Assembly (NCBI RefSeq): GCF_023051175.1
Contig: NZ_JALKII010000007.1
Coordinates: 62,001-126,000, forward strand
Length of the DNA: 64,000 bases
Origin: Alcanivorax quisquiliarum
GTDB lineage: Bacteria; Pseudomonadota; Gammaproteobacteria; Pseudomonadales; Alcanivoracaceae
Direction of reading: 5' to 3'
The notes beneath the pieces were generated by a model that searched no databases, was not told where the DNA came from, and saw nothing but the letters and a program-made list of their open reading frames with translations. This document shows, one piece after another, positions 51,266 to 59,501 of the stretch. The first letter of the stretch is position 1. The number at the start of each line of letters is the position of its first letter. Position numbers and translations under genes: made by a program.

Positions 51266-52062
51266 TCACATCTGATCAAACGCTAGCGGCTCGCACCGGC
51301 TCGGTCGGGCTATGGCCTCAGATGCGGCGATTGTGGCGCCTGCTGCGAGTGATACTGCATATCCTGCTTGGTTTGTTGCTGGCGCTGGTATGTGACGCTT
51401 TTCGAGCGCCGTACCGGCCACGTGTGCGGCGTATCGTGCGCTGGTGGTTGCAATATCTGCTCAAGGTGCTGGCGGTGCGCGTCAGGGTACAGGGGCAAGC
51501 GCCGACCGCCGGGCACTTTCTGGTTTCCAATCACATTTCCTGGCTCGATATCCCGGTACTGGCCGCTCAGGCGGATGTTTATTTTCTGTCCAAGGCGGAA
51601 GTGCGGCAGTGGCCGTTGATCGGCGCGCTGGCGGCAGCGGCCGGCACCTTGTTCATACGCCGTGGCGGTGGTGAGTCGAAACAGAAAGCCGAGGAGATCG
51701 CCGGCCACCTGCGCGACGGCCGCAACATTCTGCTATTCCCGGAAGGCACCACCACGGACGGCAGCGGCGTGCGGCGGTTTTTTCGACAACTGTTTGCTGC
51801 CCCGGTGCTTGCTGACGTACCGGTACAGCCGGTTGCGCTGCGCTATCCAGAGCGCCAAGGCGCCAGACCTGAGCGCGAGGGCCCGGCAGATCGCGACATC
51901 GCCTTTATCAATGACGATGCGTTTCACATCCACCTTTGGCGACTGTTACTGCGCGACGAGATCGTGGCGGACGTCACGTTCTGCACGCCGCTGCTGCCCA
52001 TCGGCCACACGCCGGGCACCTTGGCGCAGCAATGCCACACGCAGATCAGCGCGACACTGTAA
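51262..52062 (+). CDS. olsA: Lyso-ornithine lipid O-acyltransferase (OlsA / PlsC-like)
   Basis: The 266-residue membrane-bound acyltransferase has an N-terminal hydrophobic segment and the PlsC motifs NHISWLD (HX4D), RRGG and PEGTTTDG. With OlsB it completes ornithine lipid by adding the second acyl chain to the hydroxyl. The start ATG overlaps the olsB stop. Alone, a PlsC-like protein could be an ordinary lysophosphatidate acyltransferase; the operon position supports OlsA. Confidence 0.88.
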   Translation: MITSDQTLAARTGSVGLWPQMRRLWRLLRVILHILLGLLLALVCDAFRAPYRPRVRRIVRWWLQYLLKVLAVRVRVQGQAPTAGHFLVSNHISWLDIPVLAAQADVYFLSKAEVRQWPLIGALAAAAGTLFIRRGGGESKQKAEEIAGHLRDGRNILLFPEGTTTDGSGVRRFFRQLFAAPVLADVPVQPVALRYPERQGARPEREGPADRDIAFINDDAFHIHLWRLLLRDEIVADVTFCTPLLPIGHTPGTLAQQCHTQISATL

Positions 52063-52215
52063 GACGCCTCGCCATGCCTGCCCTGACCTTGGAGGCGCGC
52101 ATCTTGTAGCGCATCTCACGGCGCACCCCATGGCATAGCCCCCACCAGCTCGGGTAGCATCTGCCGGAACCGGCCGCCGCAACGCGGCCCAGACGCAGCC
52201 AGATCGGAACCCGGT

Positions 52216-52782
52216 ATGACCAAGGCCAGTGAACTCAGGAAGTCCGACGTGATCAGTGCCAACGGCACCTTGTACGTGGTGCGCCAGATCGATGTGCAGG
52301 CGCCTTCGGCGCGTGGTGCGGCAACGCTGTTTCGTGTGCGCGCCAGCGCCGTGGGTGGCGGCTCGAAATTCGAGGAACGCTTCAAGGGCGATGACGACAT
52401 CACCACCGTTGCCCTGAGCCGCCATCCGGCGCGGCTGTCCTATATCGACGGCGACGAATATGTGTTCATGGATGATGAAGATTTTTCCCAATACACGTTT
52501 CGCCGGGAGGACATCGAAGACGAGCTGGATTTCATCACCGAGGCTACCGAGGGCCTGCTGGTGCTGCGCGTGGAAGAACAAGTGGTGGGCCTTGAGCTGC
52601 CCACCACGGTAACGCTGGAAATCATCGAAACGGCACCCGCCATGAAAGCGGCGTCCGCCAGCGCACGCACCAAGCCTGCCACCCTGAGCACAGGCGTGGT
52701 GGTGCAGGTGCCCGAATACATCAATCCCGGCGAGCGGGTGCGTATCAATACCGCCGAACGGCGCTTCATGTCGCGAGCCTGA
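52216..52782 (+). CDS. efpL: Elongation factor P-like protein EfpL (YeiP)
   Basis: The 188-residue EF-P paralogue helps ribosomes over stalling motifs. The tip of the first domain is SARGAATL, with Arg33 where EF-P has its modified Lys34; this loop defines the EfpL (YeiP) subgroup and needs no modification enzyme. The OB domains follow normally (TGLVVQVP-like: [22 protein letters not shown]). Its stop overlaps the next start (TGATG). Confidence 0.94.
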   Translation: MTKASELRKSDVISANGTLYVVRQIDVQAPSARGAATLFRVRASAVGGGSKFEERFKGDDDITTVALSRHPARLSYIDGDEYVFMDDEDFSQYTFRREDIEDELDFITEATEGLLVLRVEEQVVGLELPTTVTLEIIETAPAMKAASASARTKPATLSTGVVVQVPEYINPGERVRINTAERRFMSRA

Positions 52783-53822
52783 TGCGACGGTTACTGCTGC
52801 TGGCACTGGCTGCGACGCTGGCTGGCTGTCAGGCGGGCTACTATCTGCACCTGGCCAGTGGCCATTTGTCGTTGATGCGGCAGCGCACGCCTGTGGCGGA
52901 GCTTCTGGCCGACGCCGAAACCCCGGCGGCATTGCGCCAGCGCCTGGCGCGTGTGAACGAGATGCTGGCGTTTGCCGAACAGGCGCTGGCGCTGCCGGTA
53001 GACGATGCCTACCGCACCTTTGTCGCGCTGGAGCGGGGTTTTGTGGTGTGGAATCTGTTTGCCGCGCCGGAGTTTTCCCTCACACCCGTCACCTGGTGTT
53101 ATCCGGTGGCCGGCTGCACCAGTTATCGCGGTTACTTCGATATCCAGCGTGCCGAGCGGGATGCCGAGCGGCTGCGCGCACAAGGGCTGGATGTGTATGG
53201 CGGCGGCGCCATTGCCTACTCGACCCTGGGCTGGTTCAGCGATCCGCTGACCACGCCGATGTTGCAAGGCAGCGAGGCAGAAATTGCCGAATTATTATTT
53301 CACGAGCTGGCGCACCGGCGCTTTTATCTCAAGGGCGATACGCGCTTCAACGAAAGCCTGGCTACCAGCGTGGGCCGTGAAGGCGCACGCCGCTGGTTGG
53401 CGCAGCACGGTGATCCGGCGGCTGTACAAAGCCTGATCGCCGCAGACATTGCCCGCGCCAGGGTGCTGGCACTGGTGGCGCAGACTCGTGCGCAACTGGC
53501 GACGTTATATGCAGCGGCGCAGGGCGATGAACAGCAACTGCGCGATGGCAAGGCTGCCGCTCAGGCGCAGCTGCGTGAGGCATTCGAGGCGGCACAGCAA
53601 GATGATCCGCAGGTAGCGCGCTACCGCCACTGGTTTGCCGGGCCGTTGAACAATGCCCAACTCGCCACGCTGAACGATTACAATGGCTGGGTGCCGGCGT
53701 TTGACGCCGTGCTGCTGCACTGTGGCGGGCGCTGGGCCTGTTTCTGGCACGCCACCACCGAACTCGCCGCCTTGCCCCAGGCACAACGTGATGCGGCACT
53801 GACAGAATGGATGACACCATGA
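52782..53822 (+). CDS. PF10023-type zinc aminopeptidase, lipoprotein
   Basis: The 346-residue protein has a short lipoprotein signal (LAGC), and the zinc-binding HELAHR (about residue 173-178) with a downstream Glu in FNESLAT. It matches the predicted aminopeptidase family PF10023, usually 350-370 residues. It would act in the periplasm on the amino ends of peptides. It overlaps efpL by one base and glpG by four bases, giving a tight translational run. Confidence 0.9.
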   Translation: MRRLLLLALAATLAGCQAGYYLHLASGHLSLMRQRTPVAELLADAETPAALRQRLARVNEMLAFAEQALALPVDDAYRTFVALERGFVVWNLFAAPEFSLTPVTWCYPVAGCTSYRGYFDIQRAERDAERLRAQGLDVYGGGAIAYSTLGWFSDPLTTPMLQGSEAEIAELLFHELAHRRFYLKGDTRFNESLATSVGREGARRWLAQHGDPAAVQSLIAADIARARVLALVAQTRAQLATLYAAAQGDEQQLRDGKAAAQAQLREAFEAAQQDDPQVARYRHWFAGPLNNAQLATLNDYNGWVPAFDAVLLHCGGRWACFWHATTELAALPQAQRDAALTEWMTP

Positions 53823-54664
53823 TCGAATTGGCCCGTTTCCCGCACGCCCAGCCGGCCCGGATGTTTGCCCAGGCGCTGCGCGGGCAGGGCATTGCCAGCG
53901 TGCTGCGTGAAGAAGGCGAGCAGGCGGTGCTGTATCTGGAAGACGCGGCACGCTTTCAGGAGGCACGTACCTTGCTGGATGCGTTTGTGCAAAACCCGAA
54001 CGACCCCCGCTTTCGCTCTGCTGCTTGGCTGGCCAGCGAGCCGGCCGCGCCACGCGCCGGTAGCAGCGCGATGCCGCCGTTGTTCAGCGGCCGCTGGCTG
54101 GCAAGCCTGGGGCCGGTAACCCGGCTGGTGTTGATTATTACCGTGCTGGTATATGTGTCGCCGATGCTGTTCGGCGCCGGCATCTACCGGGCGCTGATGT
54201 TCCCGGATTCGCTGGCCGGGCTTGCCAGCCAGCCCTGGCGGCTGTTCACGCCGATGCTGTTGCACTTCGGCCTGCTGCATATCGCCTTCAATTTGCTCTG
54301 GTGGACCGATCTGGGCCGCACTATCGAGAATTTTCAATCCAGCGGGCAACTGCTGTGGGTCACGCTGGTGACTGCCGGGATTTCCGCACTGGCACAGTTT
54401 CTTGCCAGCGGGCCGGCCTTCGGTGGGCTCTCCGGTGTGGTCTATGGGCTGCTGGGTTATCTGTGGTTGTACGGGCGGGTGAACCCGCAGGCCGGTTATG
54501 CACTGCGCCGCGAAATAGTGCTCTTCATGCTGGCCTGGCTGGTGATCTGTTATGTGGGCCTGGCCGGTATTGTCGCCAATGAGGCGCACCTGGCGGGTTT
54601 GATCAGCGGCTGCGTGCTGGGCGCCGCCACAGGCTATTATCGGCGCCAGCGCTACTATCGATGA
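53819..54664 (+). CDS. glpG: Rhomboid protease GlpG
   Basis: The 281-residue intramembrane serine protease has the GlpG-type N-terminal cytosolic domain (about 1-75) followed by six helices. The catalytic dyad is Ser205 in GGLSGVVYG and His257 in NEAHLAGL; an oxyanion His/Asn pair is in HFGLLHIAFN. The ATG at 53819 overlaps the previous stop (ATGA). It is not a rhombosortase by context. Its stop is duplicated in frame 12 bp later. Confidence 0.92.
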   Translation: MIELARFPHAQPARMFAQALRGQGIASVLREEGEQAVLYLEDAARFQEARTLLDAFVQNPNDPRFRSAAWLASEPAAPRAGSSAMPPLFSGRWLASLGPVTRLVLIITVLVYVSPMLFGAGIYRALMFPDSLAGLASQPWRLFTPMLLHFGLLHIAFNLLWWTDLGRTIENFQSSGQLLWVTLVTAGISALAQFLASGPAFGGLSGVVYGLLGYLWLYGRVNPQAGYALRREIVLFMLAWLVICYVGLAGIVANEAHLAGLISGCVLGAATGYYRRQRYYR

Positions 54665-54685
54665 TATTGGCGGTGATATTGAGGC
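54662..54685 (+). repeat. Two 12-bp direct repeats starting at the glpG stop codon
   Basis: TGATATTGGCGG (54662-54673) and TGATATTGAGGC (54674-54685) match at 10 of 12 bases. The first begins exactly with the stop codon, and the second TGA is in frame. Confidence 0.78.
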
Positions 54686-54830
54686 CGGTGTCGGCAGGCC
54701 GGGCAATACCGAGGCGCATGGCATGGCGGCCCGGCGGCGTTTGTTTCACATTGGCAGCCCTGTTATAACGTGGGCTCGTTGCCGGAAGGGGAAGCCGGTG
54801 TGTTTGATATTTCAGCGAAGGAATGACCTG

Positions 54831-55670
54831 GTGCCACGATCATATCTGTTGCCGCTGATTCTGTGTCTTGCTGCTTTACTGGCCGGCTGCGCGGTGGCGC
54901 GTGTCGGTGACAACCTGCCGTATGGCGTGCTGAATAACAACGACGTAGAACTGGTGCGCGAAGGGCTACCTACTTATCTGCTGGCGATCGACGGGCTGAT
55001 CGTCAACTGGCCGGAAAGCGAAGACATGCTGCGCGGCGGTGCGGGCCTTTACAGCGCCTACGCGGGGCTGTTTGTCAGCGATCCCGAGCGCGCCTCGTTA
55101 CTCAGTGACAAGGCATTGACCTATGCCGTGCGCGCCGCCTGTGTTCGCCATCGTGATTATTGCCAGGTGCGCGGCATGAGCGTGCCGGCACTGGAGCAAC
55201 GGCTGGCAAAGGCCGGGCGGCGTGATGTGCCGGTGTTGTATACGCTGGGCACCGTCTGGGCCGGCTATATCCAGATCCACAGCGCAGACTGGAACGCAGT
55301 GGCCGATCTTGCCCGGGTGCAAGCATTGCTCAATCGTGTTATCGAGCTTGATGCCGGCTATGAACGGGGCCAGGCACATATGTATCTGGCCGTGCTCGAC
55401 AGCCTGCTGCCGGAAGCGCTTGGCGGCCAGCCCGCCTCGGCGCGGCGCCATTTCGAGACGGCCATTGCGCTCTCCGAAGGCCGCAACCTGATGGCCAAGG
55501 TATTATACGCGGAGCGCTATGCGCGCATGGCGTTCGAGCAACCTTTGCACGACCGGTTACTGGAAGAGGTGCTGGCGGCTGATCCCGAAGAACACGGGCT
55601 GACGTTGCAGAATACCTTTGCGCAGCAGGAGGCAAAGCGGTTGCTGGCGGAGTCCGGCGACTATTTCTGA
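54831..55670 (+). CDS. TRAP-associated lipoprotein TatT
   Basis: The 279-residue protein has a lipoprotein signal (LLAGC) and an all-helical TPR-like body (YGVLNNNDVELVREGLPTYLLAIDGL, LDAGYERGQAHMYLAVLDSLLPE). It matches the TatT component of TPR-associated TRAP transporters, which form a complex with the DctP receptor. The start GTG 54831 has AAGGAA ten bases upstream. The stop codon lies in the first of four 15-bp repeats. Confidence 0.88.
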   Translation: MPRSYLLPLILCLAALLAGCAVARVGDNLPYGVLNNNDVELVREGLPTYLLAIDGLIVNWPESEDMLRGGAGLYSAYAGLFVSDPERASLLSDKALTYAVRAACVRHRDYCQVRGMSVPALEQRLAKAGRRDVPVLYTLGTVWAGYIQIHSADWNAVADLARVQALLNRVIELDAGYERGQAHMYLAVLDSLLPEALGGQPASARRHFETAIALSEGRNLMAKVLYAERYARMAFEQPLHDRLLEEVLAADPEEHGLTLQNTFAQQEAKRLLAESGDYF

Positions 55671-55725
55671 ATAGACGATTTCTGAACAGGCGCCTTCTGA
55701 GCAGGCGGTTTCTGAACAGGCGGCC
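55661..55725 (+). repeat. Four 15-bp repeats with in-frame stop codons after tatT
   Basis: TTCTGA occurs at 55665, 55680, 55695 and 55710, exactly 15 bp apart; the best units read close to GGCGGTTTCTGAACA. The first TGA is the tatT stop (55668-55670). Those at 55683, 55698 and 55713 are in the same frame. Confidence 0.9.
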
Positions 55726-55798
55726 GAGCACAGTCTCCGAGCCGAATTGAAAAATCACAGCGCCCTTGTGGATCAGGCGGCGCGGGGGTGGAGTAATC

Positions 55799-56797
55799 AT
55801 GGTATCGCGTATTGCCCGAATCGCCGTTCTGCTGGCGTTGCTGTGGCCGTTGTCACAGGCACTGGCGCTGGAGCTGAAAATTTCCACGTTGTATCCCGAT
55901 GGCACGGCGTCGGTGAATAGCCTGAAAGAAGCCGGTGCAGAAATCGCCGAGCGCACAGAAGGGCGCGTTACCTTGCGTGTGTATGCGGGCGGGGTGATGG
56001 GCGATGACCGTGCGGTGCAGCGGCGCATCCGTATCGGCCAGCTGCACGGCATGCTGGCACAGGGCGGTGCCTTCGCCAGCTTCTACCGTGATAGCCAGGT
56101 GCTGAACCTGCCGCTGGTGTTCCGCTCCTACGAGGAAGTGGATCACGTGCGCGCAACCCTTGATCCGATTATCCGTGACGGCTTTGAAGAAAACGGCTGG
56201 TTGATATTCGGTCCCGTGGACGGTGGCTTCGCTTATTTGATGACAGCCAACCCGGTGGCCAGCGTGGAAGATCTGCAAAAGCAGAAGGTGTGGCTGCCGG
56301 CAAATGATTCCGGCTCGGCCATGGCGGTGCGGGAGTTCGGCGTGTCGCCGGTGGTGCTCAATATCGGCGCCGTGCTGACGTCGCTGCAAACCGGCGTGAT
56401 CGACGCCTTTGCTGCACCGCCGGTGGCGGCACTGACCTTGCAATGGTTTTCCCGAGTCAATTATCTGACCGAAATGCCGCTGCTCTATACCTATGGCGTG
56501 CTGGCGTTGTCGAAGCAGCATCTGGCGCGCATCAGTGACGCTGACCAGCAAATTCTGCGAGAAGTGCTGACGACAGCTTTTGCAGAAATGGATCGCCACG
56601 AGCGCGCCGGTAATCTGCAAGCCTTCGAGGCGGTCAAGGCACAAGGCCTGGCTCCGGTACAACCCACCGAGGAGCAACTCGCTGACTGGCGTGCCCGCTC
56701 CCAGCGCGCCATTGAACAGCTGGTGGAGAATGGCGAAATCAGCCCGGCCATGCTGGAGCGCCTGAACAGCCTGCTGGCCGACGTGCGCGAGCACTGA
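55799..56797 (+). CDS. TRAP transporter substrate-binding protein (DctP family)
   Basis: The 332-residue periplasmic receptor has a signal peptide (ARIAVLLALLWPLSQALA) and the DctP fold pattern: LKISTLYPDG, GGVMGDDRAVQRRIRIGQL, KVWLPANDS, GAVLTSLQTGVIDAF. It binds a carboxylate-type solute for the membrane pair DctQM. Ligand not predictable. The ATG at 55799 has GGAG upstream; an earlier GTG-like extension is unlikely. Confidence 0.94.
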   Translation: MVSRIARIAVLLALLWPLSQALALELKISTLYPDGTASVNSLKEAGAEIAERTEGRVTLRVYAGGVMGDDRAVQRRIRIGQLHGMLAQGGAFASFYRDSQVLNLPLVFRSYEEVDHVRATLDPIIRDGFEENGWLIFGPVDGGFAYLMTANPVASVEDLQKQKVWLPANDSGSAMAVREFGVSPVVLNIGAVLTSLQTGVIDAFAAPPVAALTLQWFSRVNYLTEMPLLYTYGVLALSKQHLARISDADQQILREVLTTAFAEMDRHERAGNLQAFEAVKAQGLAPVQPTEEQLADWRARSQRAIEQLVENGEISPAMLERLNSLLADVREH

Positions 56798-56799
56798 AC

Positions 56800-57285
56800 A
56801 TGGTGCTGCTGCGCTGGCTGCACCGGCTGGAAGATGCATTGATCGTCATTGTGCTGCTGGGCATGGTGGTGCTGGCCGTTACGCAGATACTGTTGCGTAA
56901 CCTGAGTGGCACCAGCCTGATGTGGGTAGATCCCTTGCTGCAAAACGGCGTGCTGTGGATCGGCATGCTCGGCGCCATGATCGCCTCGCGCAACGACAGC
57001 CATATCCGTATTGATCTTGCATCGCATTATCTGTCGCCCGCCTGGCAGCGCGGGCTGTCCGTGCTGGTGGATCTGTTCACCAGCGCCGTGTGCGCAGTGG
57101 TGGCCTGGTTCAGCCTGGCCACCGTGCGCGAGGAGGCGATGCTGGGGCTGAAGGCGTTCGGCTCGGTGCCATCCTGGTGGTTGCAGGGCATCATTCCGCT
57201 CGGCTTTGCGCTGATCGCGTTGCGTTATGCGGTATTGTTTATATTGAATCTGATCGGCCGCCGGCCGGGGCTGGCGAGCACATGA
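56800..57285 (+). CDS. TRAP transporter small membrane subunit (DctQ)
   Basis: The 161-residue protein has four membrane helices and the DctQ pattern (QILLRNLSGTSLMWVDPLLQNGVLW). It stabilises the large subunit. It starts 2 bp after dctP and its stop overlaps dctM (ATGA). Confidence 0.94.
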   Translation: MVLLRWLHRLEDALIVIVLLGMVVLAVTQILLRNLSGTSLMWVDPLLQNGVLWIGMLGAMIASRNDSHIRIDLASHYLSPAWQRGLSVLVDLFTSAVCAVVAWFSLATVREEAMLGLKAFGSVPSWWLQGIIPLGFALIALRYAVLFILNLIGRRPGLAST

Positions 57286-58571
57286 TCTGGTTGCTGGTAT
57301 TGTTGCTGGTGGTGATGGCGCTGATCGGCGCACCACTGTTTGCCATCCTCATCGCTGCTGCTGCGGTGGGCTACTACGGCCTGAGCATTGATCTGGCCGT
57401 GCTGCACATTGATATCTACCAGATCAGTGATTCGGTAGTGCTGATGGCGCTGCCGTTGTTCACCTTTGCCGGTTTCCTGCTCAGTGAATCGCGCACCGCA
57501 GACCGTATGCTGCGGCTGTCGCAGGCCACCTTTGGCTGGATGCCGGGCGGCATGGCGTTTGTGGCGCTGATTGCCTGTGCACTGTTCACTGCGCTCACAG
57601 GTGGCAGCGGCGTCACTATCGTTGCGCTGGGCGGGCTGTTGTTGCCGGCGCTGCGCAAGGTCAGTTATCCGGAGCGTTTCAGCACCGGGCTGATTACCAC
57701 CTCCGGCAGCCTCGGCCTGTTGCTGGTGCCGTCGGTGCCACTGCTGATCTACGGCATCATTGCCCAGCAGATGTCGCAGCAACTGGATATGCCCTCGGTG
57801 GAAATCGTCGATCTGTATCTGGCGGGTATCGTGCCGGCGCTGCTGATGATTGCGCTGCTTTATCTGTATTGCCTGTGGGCCATGCGCAAGGCGCCGATTC
57901 CACGCCAGGCGTTTGCCTGGCGCGAGCTGGGCGGCGCGCTGTGGCAGGCGCGTTGGGAATTGCCGTTGCCGCTCCTGGTGCTGGGCGGCATCTTTTCCGG
58001 CTGGCTGGTGATCAGCGAGGCGGCGGCCATCACGGCGCTGTATGTGCTGATCGTCGAAGTGTTTGTCTATCGCGAAATCGCGTTACGCAGATTGCCGGCG
58101 ATCATGCGCGAATCCATGGTGATGGTAGGCGGCATCCTGCTGATTCTGGGCGTGGCGATGTCGTTCACCGGCTATCTGGTGTATGCCGGCGTGCCCGAGC
58201 AATTGTTCGGCTTCATCCAGGCGCATGTTTCCAGCAAGCTGATGTTCCTGATCCTGCTGAATATCGTGCTGCTGCTGCTCGGGGCCGTGCTGGATATCTT
58301 CGCCGCCCTGGTGATCATGGTGCCGCTGCTGCTGCCGGTGGCGATCGGTTACGGCATTGATCCGGTCCATCTGGGCATCATCTTCGTGGCCAATATGCAG
58401 ATCGGCTATTTCACGCCGCCGGTGGGCATGAATCTGTTCATCGCCAGCTACCGCTTCCGCAAATCCATTACCGAGCTTTATTCCGCCACGCTCCCGTTCA
58501 TGTTCGTGCTGATTCTGGCGTTGCTGCTGATCACCTACATACCGCAACTGAGCCTGTTTCTGGTGCGGTAA
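57282..58571 (+). CDS. TRAP transporter large membrane subunit (DctM)
   Basis: The 429-residue protein has about twelve helices and the DctM pattern: ALPLFTFAGFLLSES, FTALTGGSGVTIVALGG, SGSLGLLLVPSVPLLIYGII and FFTPPVGMNLF-like IGYFTPPVGMNLF. It forms the sodium-driven permease. The ATG at 57282 overlaps the dctQ stop; the upstream open frame in this phase lies inside dctQ. Confidence 0.95.
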   Translation: MIWLLVLLLVVMALIGAPLFAILIAAAAVGYYGLSIDLAVLHIDIYQISDSVVLMALPLFTFAGFLLSESRTADRMLRLSQATFGWMPGGMAFVALIACALFTALTGGSGVTIVALGGLLLPALRKVSYPERFSTGLITTSGSLGLLLVPSVPLLIYGIIAQQMSQQLDMPSVEIVDLYLAGIVPALLMIALLYLYCLWAMRKAPIPRQAFAWRELGGALWQARWELPLPLLVLGGIFSGWLVISEAAAITALYVLIVEVFVYREIALRRLPAIMRESMVMVGGILLILGVAMSFTGYLVYAGVPEQLFGFIQAHVSSKLMFLILLNIVLLLLGAVLDIFAALVIMVPLLLPVAIGYGIDPVHLGIIFVANMQIGYFTPPVGMNLFIASYRFRKSITELYSATLPFMFVLILALLLITYIPQLSLFLVR

Positions 58572-58637
58572 CAGTGCGGCGGGTGGGCAGTGCCCGGCCC
58601 TGTCGCTGGCGTAGTCTGCCGCGTCTCATGGCTCGGG

Positions 58638-58673
58638 TTGACATTTTGGCAACTTTTGCTCAGGATGAGCAAA
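58638..58673 (+). promoter_or_regulatory. higBA promoter with palindromic operator
   Basis: TTGACA (58638-58643) is a perfect -35; the -10 position (58661-58666, CAGGAT) is weak. It is overlapped by the perfect palindrome TTTGCTCAGGATGAGCAAA (58655-58673), the sort of site an antitoxin would bind for autoregulation. The higB start lies 22 bp downstream. Confidence 0.75.
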
Positions 58674-58694
58674 TCAACTGACAAGGATTGTTAG

Positions 58695-59006
58695 ATGCAC
58701 GTTATTTCCAGGAAGCCGTTCAACGATGCGGCGCGGCTATATCCGAACGATGCCGACGCACTCCAGCGCATTTATCGGGTGCTGCGGCAAGGCACTTTCA
58801 CATCACCGGATGAGCTGAAGGCGGTATTCCCGTCGCTGGATAATTTCCGCTACAAGGACAGGTGGTGGGTGATTGATATCGGCGGTAACAACCTCCGGCT
58901 GATCGCCTTTATCGAGTTCCAGGACAGCCGGTTATATGTGAAGCACATTGTGTCACATCCCGATTACGACACGCTGTGCAGACGCTATGCGAGGCGAGGT
59001 GGCTGA
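58695..59006 (+). CDS. higB: HigB-type toxin
   Basis: The 103-residue protein is a RelE/ParE-fold mRNA interferase of the HigB_toxin group (PF09907): FPSLDNFRYKDRWWVIDIGGNNLRLIAFIEF and HIVSHPDYDTL. It would cut mRNA on the ribosome unless bound by HigA. Toxin-first order and 1-bp spacing to the antitoxin are typical of higBA. Confidence 0.93.
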   Translation: MHVISRKPFNDAARLYPNDADALQRIYRVLRQGTFTSPDELKAVFPSLDNFRYKDRWWVIDIGGNNLRLIAFIEFQDSRLYVKHIVSHPDYDTLCRRYARRGG

Positions 59007-59007
59007 C

Positions 59008-59424
59008 ATGTCATCACATGCGGTAATCAAGGAAAGGGCAGCAGCGCTGTTCAACCAGGCGCAGTTCATCAGCCATATTCATACCGAGCAGGATTATGCA
59101 GCGGCGCTGGCGCTGATGGATGAGCTGATCGAGGATTACGACGCTCAGAAGCCGTTGATCGAAGTATTGGCAGTGGCTATCGAGCGTTGGGAGAGCAGTG
59201 CGCCGGAGTTCCAGGGTTTCAATGACGCCGTCGCCGCTCAGGATCGGGGCGCCAGCACCTTGCGCCTGTTGATGGAGCAGCATGGTCTGGGCGTGGCGGA
59301 TTTGCCCGAGATCGGCTCGAAATCGCTTGTTTCGCGCGTTCTGCGCGGTGAGCGCCAGTTGACGCGGAATCATATCGCGGCGTTGTGCCAGCGCTTCGGC
59401 ATTGGGGCGGATCTGTTCTTCTAA
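59008..59424 (+). CDS. higA: HigA-type antitoxin
   Basis: The 138-residue protein has an N-terminal helical part (1-85) that should cover the toxin and a C-terminal XRE helix-turn-helix (LRLLMEQHGLGVADLPEIG then SKSLVSRVLRGERQL) for DNA binding. The ATG at 59008 is chosen since longer in-frame starts lie inside higB. Its stop is in the first of two 22-bp degenerate repeats. Confidence 0.92.
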   Translation: MSSHAVIKERAAALFNQAQFISHIHTEQDYAAALALMDELIEDYDAQKPLIEVLAVAIERWESSAPEFQGFNDAVAAQDRGASTLRLLMEQHGLGVADLPEIGSKSLVSRVLRGERQLTRNHIAALCQRFGIGADLFF

Positions 59425-59463
59425 GGGCTATTTCAGGGTCGTCCAAGGGCTACTGCCAGGTTG
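59420..59463 (+). repeat. Two 22-bp degenerate repeats across the higA stop codon
   Basis: Units at 59420-59441 and 59442-59463 match at 16 of 22 bases, both containing AAGGGCTA. The first includes the stop TAA (59422-59424); in the second it has become CAA. Confidence 0.6.
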
Positions 59464-59501
59464 CCAGGCGGCCTGAGCGAGAATGAATCCGGCCCGAGCT
59501 C

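Noticed and set aside
53819-54664. Rhomboid gene as the rhombosortase for the GlyGly-CTERM trypsin
   Set aside because: The N-terminal domain and the GLSG / EAHLAG motifs identify GlpG, and it sits in a translational run with efpL rather than near the protease.
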